Of a stretch of DNA of 64,000 nucleotides, positions 1 through 9,843 are shown piece after piece. The notes beneath the pieces are model-generated. The model was not told the origin of the DNA. It ran no database searches and worked only from the letters and a program-made list of their open reading frames with translations. Every line of letters begins with the position of its first letter. The stretch's first letter is position 1. The position numbers were made by a program, and so were the translations under genes. Source of the stretch: Tomocerus qinae (Eukaryota; Arthropoda; Collembola; Entomobryomorpha; Tomoceridae); contig CM034548.1 in NCBI GenBank assembly GCA_020055645.1, positions 31,608,201 to 31,672,200 on the forward strand, written 5' to 3'.

Positions 1-3000
1 GTTGGTTGGGTATGACATCAGTCTCCTTTTGTATTGCCACACCACACAGTTAGTGTAGTTATTGTTGTATAAGTTTGCTGACTATGGCTAAAAGGCTAAC
101 TGCACGTACATTTGAAGTATCAAAAGAGACCAGGACTCGACTCCCTTATGGTCGACGTTGCCTCATAACAATGTAAAGCTACTTAAGTATCTCTATATAA
201 TGTATATAAATGTATATATATATATAGGTACATAGGTTACATTATTATTATAGTTAGCTAGGGAACATCAAACGAACACTCTGCTGCTGCTCCGGATGGA
301 AAGAGAACAAAAAAGCGCAGCATGAGACAAAGTCAAGACAAGCCAAAGCAAATCCTATATTTCTCTATAATATTATGTAATAGGCACCTACGTATAAGTA
401 ATGTACATTAGATATTACATCTGTAGAGGCTGGAAGAGACTTTGTGTGCACCGTAGTAATAGCGCAGTGTCGAGGGTGATATGGTTCTCTTTAATGGAAA
501 TAACAGGAATGAAGGTTTCTGTTATGGGAATTGACGGCGTAAATTACACCAACAGCACAGAATAGCATATTACTCTGTTTAGAGTTTAGACGTGAGATAT
601 ATTATTATTATAGTTAATGCCTATATACATTTATAAGAGAAGCTGAGAGAAGAGTTTGTCGAATTCTCTCTTTGACTCCCTAGTTAGTGCCTATTACCAT
701 CTCAGTTATATGGAAATGTAAACCTTTTGTTATAAATAGTATAAAACCAAGTTTCTTTAGATAAAATGTACATACATATTCGTACACACTGAACCATTCT
801 GAATTTTGTTATCAGCTGCATATATCTATCCGGTAATTACACTACTGTGTGATATTATCTAACTATTAAACAAGTAATACTCGCTATGACTTTGTTATTG
901 TGTGTGTGTAAGTATTTGGTATAGGCATTCTCTGTCTGTCTGTGAGTATCTACGTTAATGCCTTCATTAAGTGCTGTACTATTATAGGGCGTGTGCATAC
1001 GAATTCGAATGAATGTAAAGAACAGAGCGGAGTAGACAGATTAACTATGTATTACTACTACAAACAGTCATCCTCCCTTATAATACTTGCCTACCAACAT
1101 CGCATTTCCAAACTTATGTCGTATAATAAGTATTTTTTAGCTGGACGTGTTGTATATATAGTGTAAGGGTGATGAGACGAGTACGAAATAGTTAGCACAG
1201 CTTATTGTTAGCTATGCAACTAAAATGTAGTGAAATATGCAGAGCATTTGGTAGGAGATATTTCTATTGTGTCTCTATACTTGTATTTCCTTCTTTCCCA
1301 TCAGAGAGAAATAAAACTGACTCGAAAGGAAAGAGCTAGAAGAAAAACAGATAGCCTGTCAGATAAGCCGAAGCGAAGTGCATGCAATAATGCAACGTGC
1401 CTATCCACCTAGCCTTTACGTAACCATTTCCACATACTATACTACTACTCTGCTATAAGTACCTAAGCATACATAATACACAACGGAACGAAAACAATAT
1501 AATTGCTAAAAGTTTGGCCAACTCACTTTGAAGCTTATAATATCTTTTCCTCGAGTTCCATTTCCATCCCTGCTCCTTTACTCAAGATAAACTAACAAAC
1601 AACAAACTTCTAACATTACGTTTACATAATAATATCCTACATTTATTTACTCTAACTCATATTCATTACTTTGACTACAGAAACTTCATTTGGCTATAAT
1701 GAAGTTAGTTCATGGTAAATATTTACGGATATTATCATACGATGAGTAACAACGAGGACAATTCACTTCAGTTTTATTTTACATAGTTTCACTTGACTCT
1801 TCTTCAAGTTTATTGTGCTACAGTACAGTATTACCCTAGAATACCTACTCAATAAATACGAGGAAACTATTTATTATCAACTCACCTTATACTTACCACG
1901 CTTTAGGTTATTTGCCATTACACTTTTGTTCATTCCCTATTGTACAATATTTATTTACTACACAGAGTACTAATGAAGTATTAAACTTAGTTCTATTAAT
2001 ACGAAATTAATGTCTTTCTTTGCGTTTTCCGTCCTTTCTGTACCATTTGTATAAATACTTGTCAATTTGATTGACATAATGATAGAAGGAAATTAACCTC
2101 TACTTTTTTCACCATTTCCAAACGATTACATTATTCATTACGCAAACATTTTATAGTAGAATCCTGCATGCGCATTAGATCCTATGACCAATATTGCAGG
2201 AAGTAATAATGCAGCCAGCATGCAACTTGGTATGCAAAACCTTAGCCTTGTACATTTTATTTATCGCTACTGTGTTACATAGCTGCAAAAAAATCGTGAA
2301 TCATGACCGATAGTAAATAAACGTAATGGAATGAGAGCAAAGCCAGTTGCCATGAAATATTATTTACTTAAGTTAATACAGAGCACTTAAACTATGTAGC
2401 ATGTTCATATTCATTTTCCTATTTTTCTGTCGTTAGTGAGAAAACAATCAAAATGTACCTTGACTCAATTTGACTGATGGACTAAACTTTCACTAATCAT
2501 TATCAGCAGATAAGACTTGTCTCAAGTTCATTTAAGTACCTACAACCTGCAGGGTGCAATATAAAAATAGATAAGAAGTTAAGATCCTTCCAACAACTCA
2601 AAATAATTGTCAATACGTGCGTTTTCGAGATTTTATTATGTTTTATTGCTTGAAAGAATTGCATGAATGCAAAGCGGTGTGTCAAAAGTTGATAATGATT
2701 CCACAGAATGTACAAAACTTTTTCCTGTTCTTTGCGGCATAGCAACTCTGGGGATACAATAGAAACTTGAAAAGTTTAATGAGATTGCACTACATATTTG
2801 GCTTATTCACTTTATTGTTGTTTCGTTTTTTTTCAGACAGTCTCCTTTTTTATCTGTCTCGTATATGAATCTACTGATAAGTGTGATTTTGCTCTCCTTG
2901 TAGTTCAAGTTTAAATTGGCGTGACATTTAATTTAATCATCTTCCCATTCCCTTCGCCGTGTATATCCAGCTAATCAAGTTAGCAATTTGTATGCTTTGC

Positions 3001-5784
3001 AAGTACAACGAGGCAACGTGAAAATGCGACGGGCTTCTTTTTAGCCCTCACAAAAATCTCTATGCATCATTTTAAGTGTGTATATATATTATTATGAATA
3101 TATGAAACAGGTAGATAATTGCCTCTATACTCGTTTAGACAAGGTAACTTAACTGTGTAAATTTCTGTTAGTAGTAGCACGTAATTTAACTACATCTACT
3201 CCATTACTAATACTCCATCCATATAACTGGAACCTTTTCTTTTGGACGTACAACGTGCCTGTCTTTTAGATAATAGAAGGACCAAAGTAAAACGTGATAA
3301 AATGCAACTCATTCCATTACATGGGCACCTTATATAATACACAATAATAATGTTATATAAAATCTGTAAATGTCTACCCCCACCAACAATTAATATCTGT
3401 ACACAAGTAGATTAAATAATTGTAGATCAACTGAGATATATCTTATGATACATATAAAGGTAGAAAAGTACTACGAGCTTTATACTATGATTGTAAGTCA
3501 ACGTTTTATGAGACAGCCGACAGTCGTGTCAAGTATTATCTTTATAGCTAAGGCAGTGAGTGTTTACATATGTGTACTACGCATCATACAATTAGTCTTA
3601 TCTACTATTTCATATAATATGTTAGTATTTATACTACTCTATCCATTCTTTACTGATAGAGAAATATTATTCTGTGCAGTAGATTAAATAAATAGTAGCT
3701 CCAGGGAAGATGCAGCGAGATTTACAATTAATGAAGGTTTTGATATTATTACATGACTATAAGTAAAATCGTATGAAAATATAGCGATGGAAAGATTAGA
3801 ACTTGACATACCTGATCAACTATCTACTACCAAGGTACAAAATTAAATCGTACAAAGATATTATAGTAGCATGTATAATCCCAATCGGAAAAAATATCCC
3901 ACGCCTTGAATTTTCTCGTTTTGGGTGCTCTAGTAATTTTATTCACGTAAATAAAAATGATCTTGCCCATTTTGCACTCTCATTCAAGGAATAAGAAATG
4001 GTGAACTTGAAATTTTCTACAAGCGCGGAAGATATCTCAAGTGCTATTCTGTTACTATCTTTGCATACAGATGAAATAATTACATATATATTTTAGGCAC
4101 AGGTAGTAAATGGATCTAACGTTCCTACTCATTGTATCTGTAAATGATCAGTTCTCAAACGAACTAGTTTTTCCGTTTTCCCCAACCTTTGCAGAATAAA
4201 GCAACAATAGTGCTGAATAGAATACTAAAGCAAAGGTTGCTAATACTTATATAAAAGTATAAGAGTTATTATTGCTATAGTCTGGTTCTCGGACGTAAGT
4301 CAAATCAGGTAAAACTTGACTTGGAGTTGAGTTAAGTTTGTTCGAATGAATGGATGTTACTGATTAAAAAGAAAGATAGTGGATTTAAGCCTTTCCATAT
4401 TAGGCATCCTCTGTTTGATAAATTCTTAGAAGTACAGAGCCTCGCAAGCACATAGAGTTGTGCATAGAAATGAAGCTACACGTATAGCCATCCAGATTGC
4501 ATTAAATAAAGAGAGCATTTTCAAGTTCTCAACCGGCGAGGGAAGAGAAACCGCACTTGAAAGAACTGAATTTAATAGCCAGAGCGCTTCCTTAAAAGTG
4601 AATGAGAGAAGTGAAGCTCCTGTTTTCTTCTCCCATTCAATTTCATGGTTTTCTAATATTATGGTTATAGTTATGTTATGTCCAAGTTATTGCTGGGCAG
4701 AATCGAGTCAAACCAGGTGATTCAATCTAATTGTAAGCTGATCATGCAAATATTTCAATACTCCAGAGGGTTTCATGCAAACTTGGCTTGCTCACTGCAT
4801 CCTTGCTATTAGAGAGATAGACTTCTGGCAGACAGACAGACACATGCAGCCATTCAAAATTGAACACCATTTGAATGCTTAATAGTCAGACACATACTGA
4901 GAAATTCATTGAACCATAAAGCGATTCATTCTGCCGTCTTACCTTTTGTGCTTAGGTATACATTTTATTTTATCGCCTTTCGTTTCTCCTTAAAACTTTA
5001 TCCGCTCTTCAAACAAGTGCCATTGCATTGCCATGCACTATCCTAGCTATGTAACTGATCTTGAACTTAGACTACATATGACACAGACTACCAAACACTG
5101 TAGGACAATAGAAACGATATAAAAACTCGTCGTGTAGGTTAATTATTGTATTTCCCATGCATCAACCTCGTATGGTGTGTGGTGTGGTCGAATCCCTTTC
5201 AGAAAACTGTTATCTTTCAGCTTATAGAATTCAATTTTAACACTGACCAATAGACACTATAATAATTCTTTATATACTAACTTAGTAATAAGATCTCAGT
5301 CCGATCAAAAATATCAAAACATGCCCATCCATTTCTATTGCAATACAATACTGTGCTATGCTAGCCAAAACCTGAATTATCTGTACCATATAGATAATCC
5401 TAAAATCATTTACTCACCATAACATAACTTAACTGCGTGTCAGAAAACTTTTGTAGTCAAAGCAAGTCAAGTCAAAGTTCAGCCCAGTTTTGGGATCCTT
5501 GTTTAAATCTCACCATCTGACTACGAAAACATTATCTATTTAACTTTATGCAGAGTACACTACATTTACATTGTCATGCAAGTTTCAATTCCCGTGGTTT
5601 ATTTGCCTTCCTATTGTTATTTTTTTAACGTCGAATTTCAATTCTTGTCACGTCCCCAATATTATTTACTACAATTCTATTGATACATAAACATTACAAT
5701 ACAATTGTATAAATGGAGCAACAGAACGAGTACACGTCTCAATCAAACCAAACATAATATTTACTTTAAAATGCTATTAAACTT
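1..5784. other. Gene-free AT-rich flank, left of the palindrome
   Basis: No supportable gene. The sequence is AT-rich, with stops in all frames; the few open stretches are under about 90 codons and resemble nothing I know. It contains a (TA)7 tract near 213-226, short TGTG and CAGACAGA runs (about 900 and 4832), and several short pentamer-phased tracts, for example 324-353 and 5463-5487. Nothing suggests an exon chain, though unrecognised small exons cannot be excluded without transcript data. Confidence 0.6.
324..353. repeat. Degenerate pentamer island
   Basis: Six consecutive 5-nt units in register (GAGAC AAAGT CAAGA CAAGC CAAAG CAAAT). The units differ but share a CAARN-like pattern, so this is a degenerate pentanucleotide tract rather than a clean microsatellite. 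It is one of several such islands in the window. Confidence 0.4.
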
Positions 5785-5791
5785 TAGTGTT
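5785..5791 (+). repeat. Candidate target-site duplication, left copy
   Basis: TAGTGTT occurs here and again at 9844-9850 in the same orientation, at the two edges of the long palindrome. The inner GTGT (5787-5790 and 9846-9849) abuts the perfectly symmetric element ends exactly, so the duplication could be read as 4 bp with symmetric ends TAGTAG...CTACTA, or as 7 bp with slightly unequal ends. Both readings give the same empty site (ACTTTAGTGTTCTTG). The copy number and position are observed; the origin by transposition is inferred. Confidence 0.6.
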
Positions 5792-5827
5792 AGTAGTAAG
5801 TATACTACGGTCTACGGCTCAAGCATT

Positions 5828-5980
5828 GATAGGTATGCCCCTACTCCTTATACATGGAAAGGTATGCATCTACCTCAGTGCCGAGTTTAAGGGTATGAAT
5901 TTACTCTCCCTTATGGATAGGTATGCCCCCTACTCCTTATACATGAAAGGCATGTAAATACCTCTGAGTGTTGAGTTATA
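5828..5980 (+). repeat. Subterminal iterated motifs, left arm
   Basis: Two imperfect copies of a unit of about 62 bp start at 5828 and 5916 (88 bp apart). Each contains GATAGGTATGCCCC, then CTACTCCTTATACATG, then a CTCAGTG/CTGAGTG-type end. Within and between them, the hexamer GGTATG (last copy GGCATG) recurs at 5832, 5861, 5892, 5920 and 5949, spaced 28-31 bp. Such regularly spaced motifs just inside a terminus are typical of transposase or replication-protein binding sites in DNA transposons; that role is inferred here. Confidence 0.6.
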
Positions 5981-6074
5981 GTGTGTGAACTACATCTCAT
6001 ATCACTCTGTTACAGTAAACTGCCTCAAACGGTCATTGGTAAAACAGTGGGGCGGGCGGGGTAGGCTGACAATT

Positions 6075-6092
6075 AATTTGAATATTCAAATT
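6075..6092. repeat. 18-bp perfect palindrome, left arm
   Basis: AATTTGAATATTCAAATT is its own reverse complement. It lies just inside the GC-rich GGGGCGGGCGGGG stretch (about 6050-6062) and has its mirror image in the right arm at 9544-9561. It could be a protein-binding site or simply AT-rich self-symmetry; function unknown. Confidence 0.5.
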
Positions 6093-6183
6093 CAGACCCC
6101 TATTAAAAACGGTTTTCATTTGTGGATATTTTTTATTATTTGGCAATAAAATCACAGATTTCCATTATAAAATTTTCATTTCA

Positions 6184-6229
6184 TATTATTATATATATTA
6201 TATATTATATTATTATATATATATTTCAT
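6184..6229. repeat. AT-only tract, left arm
   Basis: About 46 bp of almost uninterrupted A/T with TATTA and TATA runs. The mirror copy lies at about 9407-9452. It sits on the downstream side of the zinc-finger gene, outside its coding region. Confidence 0.6.
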
Positions 6230-6484
6230 ATTTCATGATTATTTTCATACCAGCGTACACTGGGATGTATTATATACAGGAACCCAATTAGTTTATTTAT
6301 TAGTATTATGACAGTCGCCCGAAGGAAATGAAGTCAATGCTCAGTGTTTAATATTTCGCAAACAAGAAAGATGCGATTGCAATTGACTAAAAATATATGA
6401 TTTTAAATGTTTTTTGTGATGCTTATGGGAATTTGGTGGGCATTTTGAATAATAAAATTACTAATATTTTTGTTATTAGATTTT

Positions 6485-6508
6485 TTTATTTCACGTATAG
6501 ATTTTATT
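6485..6508 (-). terminator. Poly(A) signals of the left zinc-finger gene
   Basis: Read on the minus strand, AATAAA occurs at 6508-6503, overlapping the stop codon, and again at 6490-6485. The same arrangement exists on the plus strand in the right arm after 9130. This supports a eukaryotic, polymerase II-type transcript for the gene. Whether they are used is not shown. Confidence 0.45.
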
Positions 6509-7160
6509 TCGTATTGAGTGCATCAACAATTGGGAAAAACAATTTCTTTGTTAATTTAAATCCGTCTTTTTCTGCTGCTTTCAGGATAACTCTTAAAATA
6601 TCCAATGACATATCCGTTAGTTCATCATCCCCATTTTCATCATCTTCATCATCAGTTTCAGCATCGTCATTTTCAGTTTCTCCGTCTTCTTCACTTTCAT
6701 TGTCCTCTTCATCTTCATCGTCACATAATTCAGATTTATCTCCACAAACTTCTTCATGGGTCTTTGTGCAATTCAGTAATGATTTCAGCAAATTTTTGCT
6801 AAGCTTAATATAATTAAATTCTGCATTATGCACCATTCTTTGAAACATCTTAATGCATTCGGTTGAAAATTCTTCGTTTTCACTTGAGTCAGCATTTGAT
6901 TCCAAATTACTGTCACCAGAGTTGGATTCTTCTTCAGAATGATCATTTTGTTCAAAATTAGAATATTTGTTCTTTAGAGGATTCAAAGTGTAATTTATTT
7001 GCGTGGCTTCATCATCCGATTCAATGTTAGAATATTTTCTTTTACGCCCAAGTTTATCAATGGATGAACCCCCAGACTGTCTTTTACCATGTACTTCTCT
7101 TTGATGTCGGAATAAATTTCCATTATTATAATAGCATTTTCCGCAAGTTTTGCATTCCAT
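6504..7160 (-). CDS. Small C2H2 zinc-finger protein with acidic C-terminal region (intact copy)
   Basis: The product is 218 aa from the ATG at 7160; a longer frame exists only by starting at a TTG. One C2H2 finger lies at the very N-terminus: C3-X2-C6-X12-H19-X4-H24, with F17/R18 before the first histidine. A basic patch follows (GRKRK, residues 38-42), likely nuclear localisation. A Ser/Glu-rich linker (about 75-97) leads to a hydrophobic stretch (105-131) and a strongly acidic block (147-183, mostly D/E), ending in a hydrophobic and basic tail (184-218). The single finger suggests DNA or protein binding, and the acidic block resembles acidic activation or histone/basic-protein-binding regions; neither is proven. 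It has no catalytic motif of a transposase. It is transcribed outward from the element centre, head to head with a broken copy at 8482-9132. A splice-acceptor-like TTACATTTCAG lies 15 nt upstream of the ATG, so a 5' non-coding exon is possible. I do not recognise a named family. Confidence 0.7.
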   Translation of the reverse strand: MECKTCGKCYYNNGNLFRHQREVHGKRQSGGSSIDKLGRKRKYSNIESDDEATQINYTLNPLKNKYSNFEQNDHSEEESNSGDSNLESNADSSENEEFSTECIKMFQRMVHNAEFNYIKLSKNLLKSLLNCTKTHEEVCGDKSELCDDEDEEDNESEEDGETENDDAETDDEDDENGDDELTDMSLDILRVILKAAEKDGFKLTKKLFFPIVDALNTK

Positions 7161-7175
7161 CTTCAATAATTATAA

Positions 7176-7186
7176 CTGAAATGTAA
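7176..7186 (-). promoter_or_regulatory. Possible splice acceptor upstream of the left zinc-finger ATG
   Basis: On the minus strand this reads TTACATTTCAG, a pyrimidine-containing stretch ending in CAG, 15 nt before the start codon. The mirror site is 8456-8466. If real, the transcript starts further toward the element centre and has a 5' leader intron. Confidence 0.3.
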
Positions 7187-7207
7187 TAATTGATACTTTC
7201 AGGAGCA

Positions 7208-7242
7208 GTTATGTTGTGTTATGTTGTGTTCAGTTGCTGAAC
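7208..7242. repeat. Short tandem and hairpin upstream of the left zinc-finger gene
   Basis: TTATGTTGTG is repeated twice in tandem, followed directly by GTTCAGttgCTGAAC (7228-7242), a 6-bp stem with a 3-nt loop. The mirror copy lies at about 8400-8434. The position between gene and pentamer array is compatible with an upstream regulatory region, but there is no direct evidence. Confidence 0.35.
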
Positions 7243-7374
7243 GTACAATGAAGTAAATATTAACAGACACAACACTTTTGTCTTTGCATACGTAATACAT
7301 CACGATGCAATGCAATATACTATATTTTTATGTAAAAAGATGCAATGTCATGCGAAGTGATATTATGCATTTGC

Positions 7375-7690
7375 ATTATGATGCGATGTGGTACAAGGCG
7401 ACACAATACAATGCGATGCAATACAATACAATGCGATGCAATACGATGCGATGTAATAAAATACAATGCGATGTAATACAATACAATGCGATCCAATACG
7501 ATGCGATGCAATACAATGCGATTCAATATAATGCGATGCAATGCGATACAATACAATGCGATGCAATACAATGCGATTCAATATAATGCGATGCAATACA
7601 ATGCAATTCAATATAATGCGATGCGATGCGATACAATACAATGCGATGCAATAAGATACAAATCAATGCATTATGATGTATGCATTAACA
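7375..7690 (+). repeat. Degenerate pentamer array (RATRC)n, left arm
   Basis: About 60 five-base units, nearly all fitting A/G-A-T-A/G-C (AATAC, AATGC, GATGC, GATAC and variants such as GATTC, AATAT). Indels that break the 5-nt phase are rare. Because 15 nt spans five codons without stops, all frames here appear open and give spurious repetitive frames of 60-93 codons; these are not genes. The array separates the zinc-finger gene from the element centre. Confidence 0.8.
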
Positions 7691-7763
7691 TGCACTTCGA
7701 TACAATAATTTAAGGGGAATGCAATGCACTACAATTCGATGCATCATGATAAGATACAGTCTT

Positions 7764-7878
7764 GCGGTAGAGTAACCGCAGTGCGGTTTTTGAGTCCGCA
7801 TTGCGGTTTTGCAGACCGCAGTGCGGTTTTTCAGATCGCAATGCGGACTCAAAAACCGCACTGCGGTTACTCTACCGC
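7764..7878. promoter_or_regulatory. Central array of five CCGCANTGCGG palindromes at 20-bp spacing
   Basis: CCGCANTGCGG-type 11-mers start at 7776, 7796, 7816, 7836 and 7856, exactly 20 bp apart (the fourth begins TCGCA). Half-sites TTGCGG (near 7763) and CCGCAA (near 7875) bound the set. The third motif (7816-7826, centre 7821) lies precisely on the symmetry axis of the whole 4-kb palindrome. The block is GC-rich in an AT-rich setting. Twenty bp is about two helical turns, so bound dimers would face the same side. A shared divergent promoter/operator, a replication origin or a recombination site are all compatible; which one is inference. Confidence 0.65.
7806..7836 (+). other. Asymmetric 31-nt core of the palindrome
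   Basis: This is the only central part not mirrored between arms. On both sides of the central 11-mer the flanking bases match each other directly (GTTTTGCAGA before, TTTTTCAGAT after) rather than as reverse complements, so the core has a polarity that the arms lack. It would form the loop if a strand folded back. Confidence 0.6.
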
Positions 7879-7951
7879 AAGACTGTATCTTATCATGATG
7901 CATCGAATTGTAGTGCATTGCATTCCCCTTAAATTATTGTATCGAAGTGCA

Positions 7952-8267
7952 TGTTAATGCATACATCATAATGCATTGATTTGTATCTTATTGCATCGCA
8001 TTGTATTGTATCGCATCGCATCGCATTATATTGAATTGCATTGTATTGCATCGCATTATATTGAATCGCATTGTATTGCATCGCATTGTATTGTATCGCA
8101 TTGCATCGCATTATATTGAATCGCATTGTATTGCATCGCATCGTATTGGATCGCATTGTATTGTATTACATCGCATTGTATTTTATTACATCGCATCGTA
8201 TTGCATCGCATTGTATTGTATTGCATCGCATTGTATTGTGTCGCTTTGTATACATCGCATCATAATG
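7952..8267 (-). repeat. Degenerate pentamer array, right arm
   Basis: Mirror image of 7375-7690, reading GYATY on the plus strand (TGCAT, CGCAT, TGTAT units). Near its outer end the match to the left arm is interrupted by the small change cluster at about 8243-8275. As on the left, the many overlapping open frames are by-products of the repeat. Confidence 0.8.
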
Positions 8268-8481
8268 CAAAATGCATAATATCACTTCGCATGACTTTGC
8301 ATCTTTTTACATAAAAATATAGTATATTGCATTGCATCGTGATGTATTACGTATGCAAAGACAAAAGTGTTGTGTCTGTTAATATTTACTTCATTGTACG
8401 TTCAGCAACTGAACACAACATAACACAACATAACTGCTCCTGAAAGTATCAATTATTACATTTCAGTTATAATTATTGAAG

Positions 8482-9132
8482 ATGGAATGCAAAACTTGCG
8501 AAAATGCTATTATAATAATGGAAATTTATTCCGACATCAAAGAGAAGTACATGGTAAAAGACAGTCTGGGGTTCATCCATTGATAAACTTGGGCGTAAAA
8601 GAAAATATTCTAACATTGAATCGGATGATGAGCTACGCAAATAAATTACACTTTGAATCCTCTAAAGAACAAATATTCTAATTTTGAACAAAATGATCAT
8701 TCTGAAGAAGAATCCAACTCTGGTGACAGTAATTTGGAATCAAATGCTGACTCAAGTGAAAACGAAGAATTTTCAACCGAATGCATTAAGATGTTTCAAA
8801 GAATGGTGCATAATGCAGAATTTAATTATATTAAGCTTAGCAAAAATTTGCTGAAATCATTACTGAATTGCACAAAGACCCATGAAGAAGTTTGTGGAGA
8901 TAAATCTGAATTATGTGACGATGAAGATGAAGAGGACAATGAAAGTGAAGAAGACGGAACTGAAAATGACGATGCTGAAACTGATGATGAAGATGATGAA
9001 AATGGGGATGATGAACTAACGGATATGTCATTGGATATTTTAAGAGTTATCCTGAAAGCAGCAGAAAAAGACGGATTTAAATTAACAAAGAAATTGTTTT
9101 TCCCAATTGTTGATGCACTCAATACGAAATAA
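8482..9132 (+). pseudogene. Broken second copy of the C2H2/acidic protein gene
   Basis: It is the mirror of 6504-7160. Compared with the intact copy it lacks one G at about 8500 (GCGGAAAA to GCGAAAA), one G at about 8570 (GGGGG to GGGG) and one base at about 8631. A later 3-nt loss at about 8957 removes one Glu from the acidic block in frame. From the ATG at 8482 translation would stop at the TGA at 8581 after 33 codons, losing the second half of the finger. A different ATG at 8487 reads the finger frame from the tyrosines onward but lacks both cysteines. The three single losses together restore the original frame, so codons from about 8653 to the TAA at 9130 remain open and nearly identical to the intact copy. 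The breaks may be genuine decay or uncorrected base-calling errors in a palindrome; two of the three sit in G runs. Confidence 0.7.
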
Positions 9133-9152
9133 AATCTATACGTGAAATAAAA
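9126..9152 (+). terminator. Poly(A) signals of the right gene copy
   Basis: AATAAA overlaps the TAA stop at 9130-9132, and a second one follows within 20 nt. They mirror the signals at 6485-6508 and are unchanged between the arms. Confidence 0.4.
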
Positions 9153-9655
9153 AAATCTAATAACAAACATATTAGTAATTTTATTATTCAAAATGCCCAC
9201 CAAATTCCCATAAGCATCACAAAAAACATTTAAAATCATATATTTTTAGTCAATTGCAATCGCATCTTTCTTGTTTGCGAAATATTAAACACTGAGCATT
9301 GACTTCATTTCCTTCGGGCGACTGTCATAATACTAATAAATAAACTAATTGGGTTCCTGTATATAATACATCCCAGTGTACGCTGGTATGAAAATAATCA
9401 TGAAATATGAAATATATATATAATAATATAATATATAATATATATAATAATATGAAATGAAAATTTTATAATGGAAATCTGTGATTTTATTGCCAAATAA
9501 TAAAAAATATCCACAAATGAAAACCGTTTTTAATAGGGGTCTGAATTTGAATATTCAAATTAATTGTCAGCCTACCCCGCCCGCCCCACTGTTTTACCAA
9601 TGACCGTTTGAGGCAGTTTACTGTAACAGAGTGATATGAGATGTAGTTCACACAC

Positions 9656-9808
9656 TATAACTCAACACTCAGAGGTATTTACATGCCTTTCATGTATAAG
9701 GAGTAGGGGGCATACCTATCCATAAGGGAGAGTAAATTCATACCCTTAAACTCGGCACTGAGGTAGATGCATACCTTTCCATGTATAAGGAGTAGGGGCA
9801 TACCTATC
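9656..9808 (-). repeat. Subterminal iterated motifs, right arm
   Basis: Mirror image of 5828-5980, with CATACC hexamers (for example 9799-9804) spaced about 29 bp. It is identical to the left arm over the stretch compared. With the left block it gives each element end the same motif array facing inward, as expected if one protein recognises both ends. Confidence 0.6.
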
Positions 9809-9843
9809 AATGCTTGAGCCGTAGACCGTAGTATACTTACTAC

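Larger units (their letters stand above)
5791..7805 (+). repeat. Left arm of the palindrome
   Basis: This arm is 2,015 nt, pairing with 7837-9845. It begins TAGTAGTAAGTATACTACGG. It is 6 nt longer than the right arm; the difference is fully accounted for by three 1-nt gaps and one 3-nt gap, all within the right copy of the zinc-finger gene. The left arm appears to be the less damaged one, since its gene is open throughout. Confidence 0.85.

Noticed and set aside
6397-6813. Plus-strand Ser-rich frame of 138 codons, and its mirror at 8826-9239
   Set aside because: It is the antisense of the acidic GAA/GAT-rich part of the zinc-finger gene; TCATCATCTTCA reads as Ser/His/Phe. A shadow of the real gene.
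7764-7878. CRISPR-like array at the palindrome centre
   Set aside because: The 20-bp period has no unique spacers, the units are near-identical small palindromes, and the context is a eukaryotic mobile element.
7685-7957. Two mirrored 77-codon frames across the element centre
   Set aside because: Both are readings of the same palindromic motif array in opposite directions; the mirror symmetry explains their near-identity.
7305-8314. Many overlapping open frames of 60-93 codons on both strands, repetitive in MRCN, YCIAL and HRIV
   Set aside because: They are produced by the RATRC pentamer arrays, which contain no stops in several frames. They are mirrored between arms and have no independent coding sign.
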